From Bufo bufo (taxonomy: Eukaryota; Chordata; Amphibia; Anura; Bufonidae): 64,000 nt of DNA. The notes under the pieces were generated by a model, which was given only the letters and a program-made list of their open reading frames with translations, was not told the origin of the DNA and ran no database searches. The stretch spans positions 140,426,968-140,490,967 of the forward strand of contig NC_053390.1 of NCBI RefSeq assembly GCF_905171765.1, written 5' to 3'. Within the stretch, counting starts at the first letter, position 1. The number at the start of each line of letters is the position of its first letter. The position numbers were made by a program, and so were the translations under genes. Of this stretch, positions 1 to 9,429 are shown piece after piece.

Positions 1-403
1 AAAAAAATAAATAAAAAAGCCCCTCAAGCAGCAGTTATTGATCATGTAAATGTTTCGGACTTCTGGTCAAACAAAGAATTAAATAAGAGATGATCTTACA
101 TAAGATATGGGAGGATTTATCAGCGTTTCTTCACTTACACATAAACAGACTGAAATGTCTCCCGACTTGGTACAAATATATCATACAGACTGCACACCCC
201 GCCAGGACTGAAAGATAACATAGTGTTACTGAAGAGAGTACACATAAAGAAGTCAATTCACACAAGCGATCATTATAAACAAGAAGCAGGCGGCTTCATG
301 GTGAAAACCTGTAGACTAAATTTTAAAAAAAATCTCAAAAAATAAAAAATCAATGATGCACCTTTCCACCACTTTCACCAAAGCCCTCTGTTTGCCACTT
401 TAA
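1..403. other. AT-rich non-coding stretch
   Basis: I see no gene, hairpin or repeat end here. Short A runs lie at both ends. The short open frames have no recognisable motif. Confidence 0.5.
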
Positions 404-1052
404 AGGTGTATTCACATGGCTGTGTCCATTTTGTGGACCGCAAACCACGGATCTGCACAACAGGGATATTGGCCGCGTGCACCCCGCATTGCGGCGCAGA
501 CCCACCGAGTTTAATGTGTCCACGAACCGCAAGCTGTGGCCAAAGATTGGACATATCAGTGTTCCGGGGCTCGTGCTGCTGCACCGCAAAAAATAGCACA
601 TGTCCCATTTTTGGCTGCAACTTGCGGACTACAGAATAGAGATGAACGAATTTCAGGTTGTGAAATTTGTTTACTGGTAAAAGGTGAATTGCGTTATGGA
701 TTCCGTTACCACAGACCATAACGCGATTCTATGACGGAATGCATAACGGAATGCCTTTAGAGGCATTCCGTTATTCATTTCGTCATGATAGAAGTCTATG
801 GCCTGCATAACGGATCCGTCCTGTTTCCGTTATGCAGGGGAGACTTCTATTATGACAGAATGAATAACGAAGTGCCTCTAAAGGCATTCCGTCATAGAAT
901 CGCGTTATGGTCCAGGGTAACAGAATCCATAACGCAATTCATCTTTTACCAGTAAACGAAGCGTGAACGAATTTCACAACCTGAAATTCGCTCATCTCTA
1001 TTACAGACCCATTGAAATGAATGGGTTTGCACCGGAATGTGTGAATACATGC
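404..1052. mobile_element. MITE, interrupted by a hAT MITE
   Basis: The left end reads AGGTGTATTCACATGGC and the right end, reversed, ATGTATTCACACATTCC, so the ends form imperfect inverted repeats. The body repeats words such as 'gtggaccgcaaac' and 'cttgcggac' that recur in the element at 6937-7669. The copy is split by the hAT MITE at 637-1000. It is non-coding. The family class is unknown; the ends resemble other amphibian-type foldback MITEs in this window. Confidence 0.55.
637..1000. mobile_element. hAT-type palindromic MITE
   Basis: The ends read TAGAGATGAACGAATTTCAG and, reversed from the right, TAGAGATGAGCGAATTTCAG. Almost the whole 364 bp folds back on itself around about position 815. 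The flanks CTACAGAA and TTACAGAC match at 6 of 8 bases, as expected for an aged 8 bp hAT target duplication. It has no coding capacity and sits inside the MITE at 404-1052. Confidence 0.75.
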
Positions 1053-1641
1053 TAAGGTCTCATCCACATTTCCGTTTTTCACTGACATTTCAGAAAATGT
1101 GGACACCACATGTACCCATTGATTTGAATGCGTCAGTTCACATATCAGTATTTTTCTTTTTTACTGACTGTGGGTCAGAGATGGAGTTTGTTTGTTCTAC
1201 CCGTGTTTGCGTGGGTTTCCTCCCACACTCCAAAGACATACTGATAAGGAACTTAGATTGTGAGCCCCATTGGGGACAGCGTGATGCTAATGTCTGTAAC
1301 GCGCTGCTGAATATGTCAGCGCTATGTAAGTGCGTATAATAAATGAATGAATATGCACTACTTTTGGTCCGTGATGCGGACCGAACACGCCTATTGAAGT
1401 CTATGGGTTCGTGAAAATCATGGCCACACTACAGATGGCAACCGTCTTGTGTCTGTTTTTCACTGAAGACCGATAGGAGATGCTTTGGAAATTAATTTTC
1501 AGCTGAGCAGCTCCGTGAATTATGGATGACACAAAGAGGGTAAAAAAAAAAAAAGACCCACGGACCAAACACAGATCATTCATGGATATCTTCACAAATG
1601 AAACATGGACGTGAAATTGACATAAAAATGTGGACAAGGTC
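1053..1641. mobile_element. Possible MITE carrying a SINE insertion
   Basis: AGGTCTCATCCACATTT near 1054 pairs imperfectly with AGACCTTGTCCACATTT read on the minus strand near 1640. The V-SINE fragment at 1181-1347 interrupts it. The body contains short palindromic words such as 'cctattgaagtctatgggt'. Non-coding; the boundaries are approximate. Confidence 0.4.
1181..1347 (+). mobile_element. V-SINE fragment, 5'-truncated
   Basis: It contains the conserved SINE core 'cccgtgtttgcgtgggtttc' followed by 'ccaaagacatactgata' and the tail 'attgtgagccccattgggga', the same as the fuller copy at 36649-36935. The tRNA-like head is absent and about 18 bases of the core are missing after 'gtttcctcc'. The short open frame across it (1037-1339) is a by-product of the SINE. 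Confidence 0.8.
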
Positions 1642-2237
1642 TAAGGCTGCTAAAACTCAGTGTTTGGTCAGTGATTTTCATCAGCGACTAGGAGTCAAAA
1701 CTAGGTGCAGTTCAAAAGACACAGAACAGATGCAAATGTACATGGGTACCTGATCCTTGTGTAGCCTCCACTGCTGGTTTTAGCTCACAATCGCTGATGG
1801 AAATCACTGACCGAACACTGACTGTATGAAAGCGGCTTAATGCCAATGAAGAGGGTGGATCTGATTATTCCCTGCACATTAGAGCAAGTTTTTTCCCTTC
1901 TCCAACACCCTTTCCTTTCCTGTAGCTGAAACTCCCACTGGGCTGGTCTGGGGTCTTTATTACTGGTCTTCATTACCTAGGACTCTTTCATACTTGCACC
2001 AATAATTTCTGTAGTTCTGCTCTGTTATAGGAGCAGAACAACGAAAATGAGAGCAGGATTCAGCACATAACTGACCTGAACGGAGCCAAACAAATCCCAT
2101 TGACTGTAATGAGGTCCAATCATGTTTTTAGCAGAGAAAAAAATTCTGCATACAGGACTTACTTCTTTGCTATTTTTGACTGAATGTGCAAAGGAGGCCC
2201 GGAATGGAGCTTCCAACACAGATGTGAACCATCCCTT
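1642..2237. other. Non-coding stretch, no clear feature
   Basis: No motif, repeat end or coding signal was recognised. A stretch near 1790-1810 (gctgatggaaatcactgacc) resembles the ends of neighbouring MITEs but lacks a partner. Confidence 0.4.
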
Positions 2238-3205
2238 AGGCCCCTTTCACATGAGCGAGTATTCCGCGCGGATGCGATGCGTGAGGTGAATGCATTGCAC
2301 CCGCACTGAATACTGACCCATTCATTTCTATGGGGCTGTTCACATGAGCGGTGATTTTCACGCATCACTTGTGCGTTGCGTGAAAATCGCAGCATGCTCC
2401 TCTTTGTGCGTTTTTCACGCAACGCAGGCCCCATAGAAGTGAATGGGGTTGCGTGAAAATCGCAAGCATCCGCAAGCAAGTGCAGATGCGGTGCGATTTT
2501 CACGCACGGTTGCTAGGAGACGATCGGGATGGAGACCCGATCATTATTATTTTCCCTTATAACATGGTTATAAGGGAAAATAATAGCATTCTGAATACAG
2601 AATGCATAGTAAAACAGCGCTGGAGGGGTTAAAAAAAAAATGTAAAAAATTTTAACTCACCTTAATCCACTTGATCGCGGAGCCGGCATCTCCTTCTGTC
2701 TCCTTTGTTGAATAGGACTTGTGGTGAGCATTAAGTACAGTTACAGGACCTGTGGTGACGTCACTCCGGTCATCACATGATCTTTTACCATGGTGATGGA
2801 TCATGTGATGACCGGAGTGACGTCATCAAAGGTCCTGGAATGAATGCTCAGCACAGAAGGAGACAGACGAGATGCCGGCAGCGCCAGCAAGTGGATTAAG
2901 GTGAGTTAAATTATTATATATTTTTTTTAACCCCTCCAGCGCTAGTTTACTATGCATTCTGTATTCAGAATGCTATTATTTTCCCTTATAACCATGTTCT
3001 AAAGGGAAAATAATTCAATCTACAGAACACCGATCCCAAGCCCGAACTTCTGTGAAGAAGTTCGGGTTTGGGTACCAAACACGCACGATTTTTCTCACGC
3101 GAGTGCAAAACGCATTACAATGTTTTGCACTCGTGCAGAAAAATCGCGGGTGTTCCCGCAACGCACCCGCACATTTTCCCGCAACGCCCGTGTGAAAGAG
3201 GCCTT
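2238..3205. mobile_element. Foldback MITE, ~970 bp
   Basis: The left end AGGCCCCTTTCACATGAGCG pairs with the right end, which reversed reads AGGCCTCTTTCACACGGGCG. A long inner palindrome (about 2545-3013) is centred near 2790 on 'accatggtgatgg'. Its arms carry matching blocks: 'ttattttcccttata', 'gcattctgaatacagaatgc', 'cgctggaggggtta', 'gtccatt'-free spacer DNA and 'tcatgtgatgaccggagtga'. The outer arms carry 'gcgtgaaaatcgca' words shared with the element at 59658-60154. It is non-coding. No clear target duplication was found. Confidence 0.8.
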
Positions 3206-3613
3206 ACACGGCTTGTGCTGGGCACAGGGGATAGAGAAGAGGAAGCAAGGCCAGGAGGGGAGGTATTTTAAGATGCAGTAATGCACCAATCACTGTGGGA
3301 GTATTCAGCATTATGACCTCAAAGGATGGTGGTTGAAGCCACAGAGCATCCATGAACTTGCGGTACTGACCTGTCATATGACTAATGGGAAAACTGTGTA
3401 ATGGTGCCGAGGAATAGTAGAACGCAGACCTATTTCTATGCAGACTCCAAAATATTTGTCCACAATGGCAAAAAAAAGGTCTCTATGAGCCATAGGCATG
3501 CTTTGTGTCCCCATACGGTGTCATAAGGCAACAGGGCACTGGGTTAAAATGCCACTGGTTTTTATAATATCCAGGACATACAAAACCCATTGTACAGGAA
3601 CATTACATCCTCT
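3206..3613. other. Non-coding stretch
   Basis: Nothing supported is seen here. The frame at 3068-3271 is a shadow that starts in the MITE to the left. Confidence 0.4.
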
Positions 3614-3985
3614 AAGGGTACGTTCACATATGCGTTTAGAAACCTGGCAGGCTGTTCCAGCAGATGAACAGCCTGCTGGAGTTTACCAGATCGGGAACAG
3701 CCGGATAATCGATTATAATTGTTTAGGAAGGGATCCGAACACTTGGAGGTATGAGTGCTGCTGCATGCACCTTTTTTGTCGGCACTCATGCCAGGAACTG
3801 ATAGGATCCTTGCTAATCAATAAGTAATGTGGTCCAGCGGTGAATGGCTGTACCCAGATCCGATAAACACAAGTGTGAAACTAGAATAGGAGGCCATGAA
3901 CTGATAGGATCCTCGCCAGTCAATGTGGTCAAGCTGTTAATGGCAGTATCCAGATCCGATAAACACAAGTGTGAAACTAGCCTTA
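3614..3985. mobile_element. MITE with internal tandem duplication
   Basis: The left end AAGGGTACGTTCACATATGC and the right end 'gtgtgaaactagcctta' form loose inverted ends. A block of about 90-100 bp starting at 'gaactgataggatcct' and ending at 'aagtgtgaaactag' is present twice in tandem (about 3796-3884 and 3898-3980). Non-coding. Confidence 0.5.
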
Positions 3986-4190
3986 GGCTACTTTCACATC
4001 TGCAGCCCGGTGTTCCAGCCAGCAGTTACGGCAGAGAATGCCAGGAATCGGCCAGACAAAAACACTGCTCCCAGATCTCTGCTAGACTCAATTATAGTCA
4101 ATGGGGTCTAGTATTAAGCAATACATATCCGGAGAACTCCAGCAGGCTGTTCCGGTCGTGAACGCTGCCTGCCACAGAAGCTAACCTTAG
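3982..4190. mobile_element. Half of a MITE (one end visible)
   Basis: It starts with TTAGGCTACTTTCACATCTG, the same end type as the large foldback at 20322-22257, directly after the preceding MITE. No matching right end is seen, so it is probably truncated. Confidence 0.35.
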
Positions 4191-4559
4191 ATGCACAATT
4201 AACAGGAAATCTGATTTCAGGGCAATGCCATAGACATACAGTCAGGTCCATAAATATTGGGACAGCGACACAATTGTAACATTTTTGGCTCTATACACCA
4301 CCACAATGGATATGAAATTAAACAAACAAGATGTGCTTTAACTGCAGACTGTCAGCTTTAATTTGAGGGTATTTACATCCAAATCAGGTGAACGGTGTAG
4401 GAATTACAACAGTTTGCATATGTGCCTCCTACTTGTTAAGGGACCAAAAGTAATGGGACAATTGGCTTCTTAGCTGTTCCATGGCCAGGTATGTGTTATC
4501 CCCTCATTATCCCAATCACAATGAGCAGATGAAAGGTCCAGAGTTCATTTCAAGTGTGC

Positions 4560-4662
4560 TATTTGCATTTGGAATCTGTTGCTGTCAACTCTCAAGATGA
4601 GATCCATAAAGATGACACTATCAGTGAAGCAAACCATCATTAGGCTGAAAAAACACAACTGT
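4560..4662 (+). pseudogene. Tc1 transposase, N-terminal stub
   Basis: After 'atgagatccataaagatg' the frame reads MTLSVKQTIIRLKK, which resembles the start of the first helix-turn-helix of Tc1 transposases, the part that binds the inverted repeats. The reading is lost where unrelated sequence begins at about 4663. It belongs with the C-terminal part at 5312-5793. Only this short piece of the DNA-binding domain remains, so the call rests on its place inside the element. Confidence 0.5.
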
Positions 4663-5300
4663 CATGGTGGGGAGTGGGGGAAACTCCCCACCGTACAATG
4701 TCACCAGGTACCAGGCCGTAGGCAGGGAAAAGGGAGCTGGTCACCTCCTAAAGCTTCCCTAAAATTGCCCTAGACTCCTGGCTGTATGAGCCGCCTTCAA
4801 AGGTAAGGGGGCTCATACCTACGAACCTAAAGGTCTAGGAATCCCTGCATCGCCCTCAACATAGTGACAGGGCAGAGACCTCCTGTTCATCCATCACCAC
4901 GGATGAAAGGCGTCTTCAGCGGCCCAGTAGCAGACAGGGAGAAAGACAATGCAGCAACTGCACGGCAGGTAAGAACACAATGTAACAACAGAACATCAAA
5001 CACTTACCTGCCGCAGCAAAGATGGAATAACCACACAACAACAACCTGGACCCCCATGAGGACACCGAAGCAAGGTGGCTCCAGGCAAGGCTGCTAATGT
5101 CTTTTGGTACAGAAGACGAACAGGGGAAATGTCTAGCAGACACGCTGGACACAACATCAACAGACCAGACATGCAACAACGCACAAGACATAACAACCAA
5201 ATCCCAAATCAAACCCAGACCAAAACAGACACATAAGGATGGGTGGAGACATGGAGAAGACATAGGGATGACATAGCTAAAAGACCTTGATGTCCAACAA
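4663..5300. mobile_element. Unidentified insertion inside the Tc1 copy
   Basis: This segment has no counterpart in Tc1 elements and replaces the middle of the transposase. It starts 'tgtcatggtggggagtgg' with a short hairpin (ggtggggag / ctccccacc). TG at the start suggests an LTR or other element end, but I found no matching right end or duplication. It has no convincing coding frame. Confidence 0.4.
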
Positions 5301-5311
5301 GGTGGTCCTCA

Positions 5312-5793
5312 CATGGTGGTGGTAGTATCATGGCGTGGGCATGTATGGCTGCCAATGGAACTGGTTCTCTTGTATTTATTGATGATGTGACTGCTTACAA
5401 AAGCAGCAGGATGAATTCTGAAGTGTTTCAGGCAATATTATCTGCTAATATTCAGCCAAATGCTTCAGAACTCATTGGACGGCGCTTCACAGTGTGATGG
5501 ACAATGACCCAAAGCATACTGCAAAAGCAACCAAAGAGTTTTTTAAGGGAAAGAAGTGGAATGTTATGCAATGGCCAAGTCAATCACCTGACCTGAATCC
5601 GATTGAGCATGCATTTCACTTGCTGAAGACAAAACTGAAGAGAAAATGCCCCAAGAACAAGCAGGAACTGAAGACAGTTGCAGTAGAGGCCTGGCAGAGC
5701 ATCACCAGGGATGAAACCCAGCGTCTGGTGATGTCTATGCGTTCCAGACTTCAGACTGTAATTGACTGCAAAGGATTTGCAACCAAGTATTAA
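5312..5793 (+). pseudogene. Tc1 transposase C-terminal part (DD34E), broken
   Basis: The frame from 5312 begins HGGGSIMAWACMA, the glycine-rich box of Tc1 transposases, and runs to a stop near 5499. The protein then continues in another frame (5494-5793, 99 codons) with DNDPKH, which carries the second catalytic Asp, and SPDLNPIEHAF, which carries the Glu. Counting gives 34 residues between them, so this is a DD34E enzyme. It normally cuts and joins DNA at TA sites. The first Asp and the DNA-binding domain are missing or interrupted by the insertion at 4663-5300, so the gene is dead. It ends with FATKY, typical of Tc1 C termini. Confidence 0.85.
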
Positions 5794-6042
5794 AAAGTGA
5801 AAGTTTGATTTATGATTATTATGTCCCATTACTTTTGGTTCCTTAACAAGTGGGAGGCGCATATGCAAACTGTTGTAATTCCTACACCGTTCACCTGATC
5901 TGGATGTAAATACCCTCAACTTAAAGCTGACAGTCTGCAGTTAAAGCACATCTTGTTCGTTTAATTTCAAATCCATTGTGGTGGTGTATAGAGCCAAAAA
6001 TGTTAGAATTGTGCAATGTCCTAATATTTATGGACCTGACTG

Positions 6043-6936
6043 TAGAATTGTCGTCCAATCTCAGATATTCTGGACAGTGTTTGTTAAGTAAAATCCAACA
6101 TGTATAGATAGCTCATCTTGGATTAGTGGCATGGAAGTCAGCTGGTCTACCTTACCATATCTACCCTCCTTTCATCAGGGTCTGTACGCCATTTAACTTC
6201 TGATGGAAGACCAATGACTCAGCCTTATTATTACTTTATCGCTGGGTTTACCATGTAACAGTAACAAATAAAATCCGGCGGCCTTTTCACTATCGTAGCA
6301 CAATAGTGGGACATGATAATGGCACCTAGTACAATTGCTACAATAGCAGACTTCATTTTTTCCCTTCCCTATGGATGAGTTGTCAAGAGATTTTAATAAA
6401 ACATTATAAAGGCGATTTTAAAACTTAATGAAGGCACATAATCTGCCGAGGAGCAAAATCCCCGTCTTAATTTAAATGAGGCTCAGTTATAACATATCCC
6501 CCACACACTGTTTACAATCTATAATTTATGTCAGTCACTTTAAATCCACTATTCTCCATTATCCACTCAGCGCTATCATTAGCATCTGTACTTCTGTATA
6601 CTTATTCTCCTTTGTTCTAAATTACTTAAACTTCCTTTAAGAATGCGCTTCATTTAAAGAAGATTGCTATAAAATGATGGTAAAAGAAAGACGTGTTTAA
6701 CAAGTGCGGAGACTTCTCTGTTCACAAACAGTATTATTGGTCTGGTTACACTCTGTGCCGCTTTCACAAAGCTGAAGATAATTATGCATTACTTCCAGAC
6801 TGACAATTGTTACTCTTGCTACAAGGAATATGCTCTGGGAATAAAGAGTTAAACCATGCATATAGAACTTCTGAACAATGCTCAGAACATACAGATCCCC
6901 ATAAAGTTCCAAACGTGTGCAGACCACACTTTCTAA
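6043..6936. other. Non-coding, possibly conserved DNA
   Basis: No repeat ends or coding frames. The stretch at about 6410-6680 is AT-rich and complex, with TAATTT/ATTAGC words (e.g. 'cttaatttaaatgaggctca'), like developmental enhancers. This is only an impression. Confidence 0.3.
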
Positions 6937-7669
6937 AGCCCCATGCACATGACTGTATCCATTTTGCGGTCTGCAAATTGCGGATCCGCAACGTACAGAT
7001 CCGGTCAGGGAGCTGTCAGCATTTTAGTTGCAGACCCATTGTCTTCAAACGGTCCATGGTCCGCATTTTGTGAACATAGGGGCACATTTATTAAGACCGG
7101 CATTTTAGATGCTGGTCTTAATAACCCCTATATCTGGTGGTGTATCCGCCGGAGTCTGTACATAACTTAAGCGGATTCTGCGCCACTTCTAAATGTAAGA
7201 CTATGTTGTCTTACATTTAGATAAATTTCTACGCCTAAAACAGGCATAGAAAATGGTAAATGAGATGGGACTGCCGGCCCGTTGACTTCCCCGCCCCTGC
7301 GGCACCCCCCCTTTTTTTTTTTGATCCGGCGTGAGCAGGGAGAAGTCGCAGATTGCCACGCATTTAACCGTTGCGCCGCAATCTGCGCCTGAAATATGCC
7401 TAATTTACGTGTATTTCTGTTTGCTAAATGACCCCCTTAGTCTATCTTTTTGGAGAATGGACATACGGATGCAGAAAGCACAAGGATGATCCGTCCTGCA
7501 TCCGTCCACAAAAAGAAACAGTCCTGTGCTTGTTCGAAAAACGTGGACCGCAAACCCACTGAAGACAAATTGTCCGCAAAAATTTCAGATGCAATAAGAA
7601 CCACATCCATATTTTGCAGATCTGGAAATTGCGGACTGCAAAACATATACGGTCGTGTGCACGAGGCTA
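6937..7669. mobile_element. MITE with a second MITE inserted
   Basis: The left end AGCCCCATGCACATGACTGT pairs with the right end reversed, AGCCTCGTGCACACGACCGT. The inner arms 'attttgcggtctgcaaattg' and 'aattgcggactgcaaaacat' also pair. It is interrupted by the element at 7079-7436. Related in sequence to 404-1052. Non-coding; the frames at 7437-7674 are shadows. Confidence 0.65.
7079..7436. mobile_element. GGGG(T/C)CA-TTTA family MITE
   Basis: It starts GGGGCACATTTATTAAGACC and ends 'gctaaatgaccccc', giving short imperfect inverted ends. An internal hairpin 'taaatgtaagactatg/ttgtcttacattta' lies near 7195. 'gcagattgccacgcattt' and 'cgcaatctgcgcctgaaata' recur in the relatives at 13538-13680 and 26144-26492. 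Confidence 0.6.
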
Positions 7670-8434
7670 TTTAATTCTTGTTACATACAGATAAGATTTA
7701 GAGAGGTCGGTCTATATAATGTCTTGAAGGGAATTTATCACCTATATTATTTTTTGCTACTAATTAAACCAGACAGCAACCCATTTTTTTCTGTAATCTA
7801 TTTTCTAATTACTGATTTGTTTAATTCCATTGTCTATACACGATTATGGGAGCGGCCATCTTGCCTGAGCTGCTGTCAACATTTAGACTGAGCCTGAACA
7901 TACCTGCCCAGAGTCAGGGCTTCAATGTGATTCACTTACCATGATGCATGGGACAGGAATACAGTATCAATATTGCTAGTGGCAGCTCAATTCTTAATTT
8001 TTAAAGCTGGAAGCTCTTCATCCATTCAACTAACCAAACCACAAACTGTGAGTAGAGATCTCTTAATGTCACAGAAAACAAACTTTCATGGCATGTTCTC
8101 TTCTAAGAAAGAGGATTCACTAATTAGATGATAGAAAGTCATGCTGAGAGATGATATGAATTTGTTTTCGATACCTACCAAGATCACAGCGGTGCTGGCT
8201 GCCACTGCCTAATACCCAGCTGATGGATACACTGTACTTTTCAGGATCTTTTATATGAATAAATATAGTGGTTTATATTTAATATAATTCCTCTCATCTC
8301 CACAGATCTGCAATCCACTCCAAGTAATGAAAAATATTTTTCAGTGCAGGACAACGTGAAGACATTTTAATACCATCTTTATGTCAATTACTGACAAAGG
8401 ACTTAAAGTGTAAATGTCGTTTCAGTTTATTTTT
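7670..8434. other. Non-coding stretch
   Basis: No supported gene or repeat. The open frame at 7655-7891 has no recognisable domain. Confidence 0.4.
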
Positions 8435-8895
8435 AATATAGTGTAGGGACAGGGATGTTAAATATTTTTGTAATATACAGTACTAGGGAAAGATGTTTCG
8501 CTGTACTAGAAAACAGGGTGTGAAGAGTCTTCTTAGCAAAGCTATAATTGAGCATTGCTAAGGAGACTCTGTCTTCTGTCTTCAGTTCTACTGAGTGCTG
8601 AAGACACCTGAGTGTAACATACAGAGGCTTCCTTGTCACTACTCCAGTCCCTGACTATGTACATGTGCCCGAACAATCACAGCCCATCTCCCTACTTATC
8701 TAATTTGCTACACACAGGCGTCTTCAGCGTTCAGCAAAATGCTGGAGACTGAAGAAAGACTCTCCTTAGCAACACTGTTAGAGCTTTGCTAAGAAGACTC
8801 TTTACAACTTGTTTTCTAGTGCAAAGAAACATCTTTCCGTAATATATTACAAAAATGTTTACTATCCCTGCCCCTACAATAAATATAAAAACAAA
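8435..8895. repeat. Foldback inverted repeat
   Basis: Left arm (about 8435-8615) with 'gtagggacagggatgttaaa', 'tcttcttagcaaagct' and 'ttgctaaggagactctg' pairs with the right arm (about 8730-8895), which has 'cagagactctcc'-like and 'ctttgctaagaagactct' in reverse order. A spacer of about 110 bp separates the arms. Two open frames (8433-8639 minus, 8731-8916 minus) are shadows of the arms. Confidence 0.7.
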
Positions 8896-9003
8896 CTGAT
8901 AAGAGTTATAGTTCAAAGGATAAAGAAAAAATGCTTATCCGGGATATCCATTACCTATGATGTTAAAGAACATTACAGACACTGCCATTTGTAAATCTGC
9001 ATA

Positions 9004-9429
9004 TTAAAGGGGTTGTCCTACGAAAAATATTCTACAGTTTTCAAACCAGCACCTGGATCTGAATACTTTTGTAATTGCATGTAATTAACATAGGTACCGA
9101 GTTATTTAGTAAAATGTATCTTTATAGTGCACTTCATTTCTTTTTTCTTTGACCTGCTCACTGAGATGGCCGCACATGCTCAGTTTCATCTTTCAACTGC
9201 CTCCTGAGCTGTGATAGGTAGAGCATGGACACGCCCCCCTGAGCTGCAGCAGAAAAGACATTCCCTTGAGCTGCCAGCTTGATATAAGTCTAGCAGAGCA
9301 ATGAATGAGGAGCTCTCTAGATTCATGTGAGGTACAGGGCTAGTTCAAGCTTTATTAGAAAGGTATTGTCACGTCCTATATGATGTCTGATTTTCATTTT
9401 TTACATTATTCATGGGATAACCCCTTTAA
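9004..9429. mobile_element. T2-like MITE (TTAA target)
   Basis: Both ends carry TTAA: the left reads TTAAAGGGGTTGTCCTACG, the right reversed TTAAAGGGGTTATCCCATG. T2-type MITEs known from Xenopus have TTAAAGGRR ends and TTAA duplications. The 426 bp body is non-coding. Confidence 0.8.

Larger units (their letters stand above)
4239..6042 (+). mobile_element. Tc1-like transposon with long inverted repeats, disrupted
   Basis: The left end CAGTCAGGTCCATAAATATT and the right end ATTTATGGACCTGACTG are inverted repeats that run inward for about 220 bp (4239-4460 and 5820-6042). A TA lies on both sides, the Tc1/mariner target. The transposase is interrupted by unrelated DNA at about 4663-5300 and is frameshifted. 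A 263 bp deletion derivative of the same family is at 30072-30334. Confidence 0.9.

Noticed and set aside
4663..5300. Solo LTR inside the Tc1 copy
   Set aside because: The start TGTCATGG is suggestive, but no CA end with a target duplication was found; kept as an unidentified insertion.
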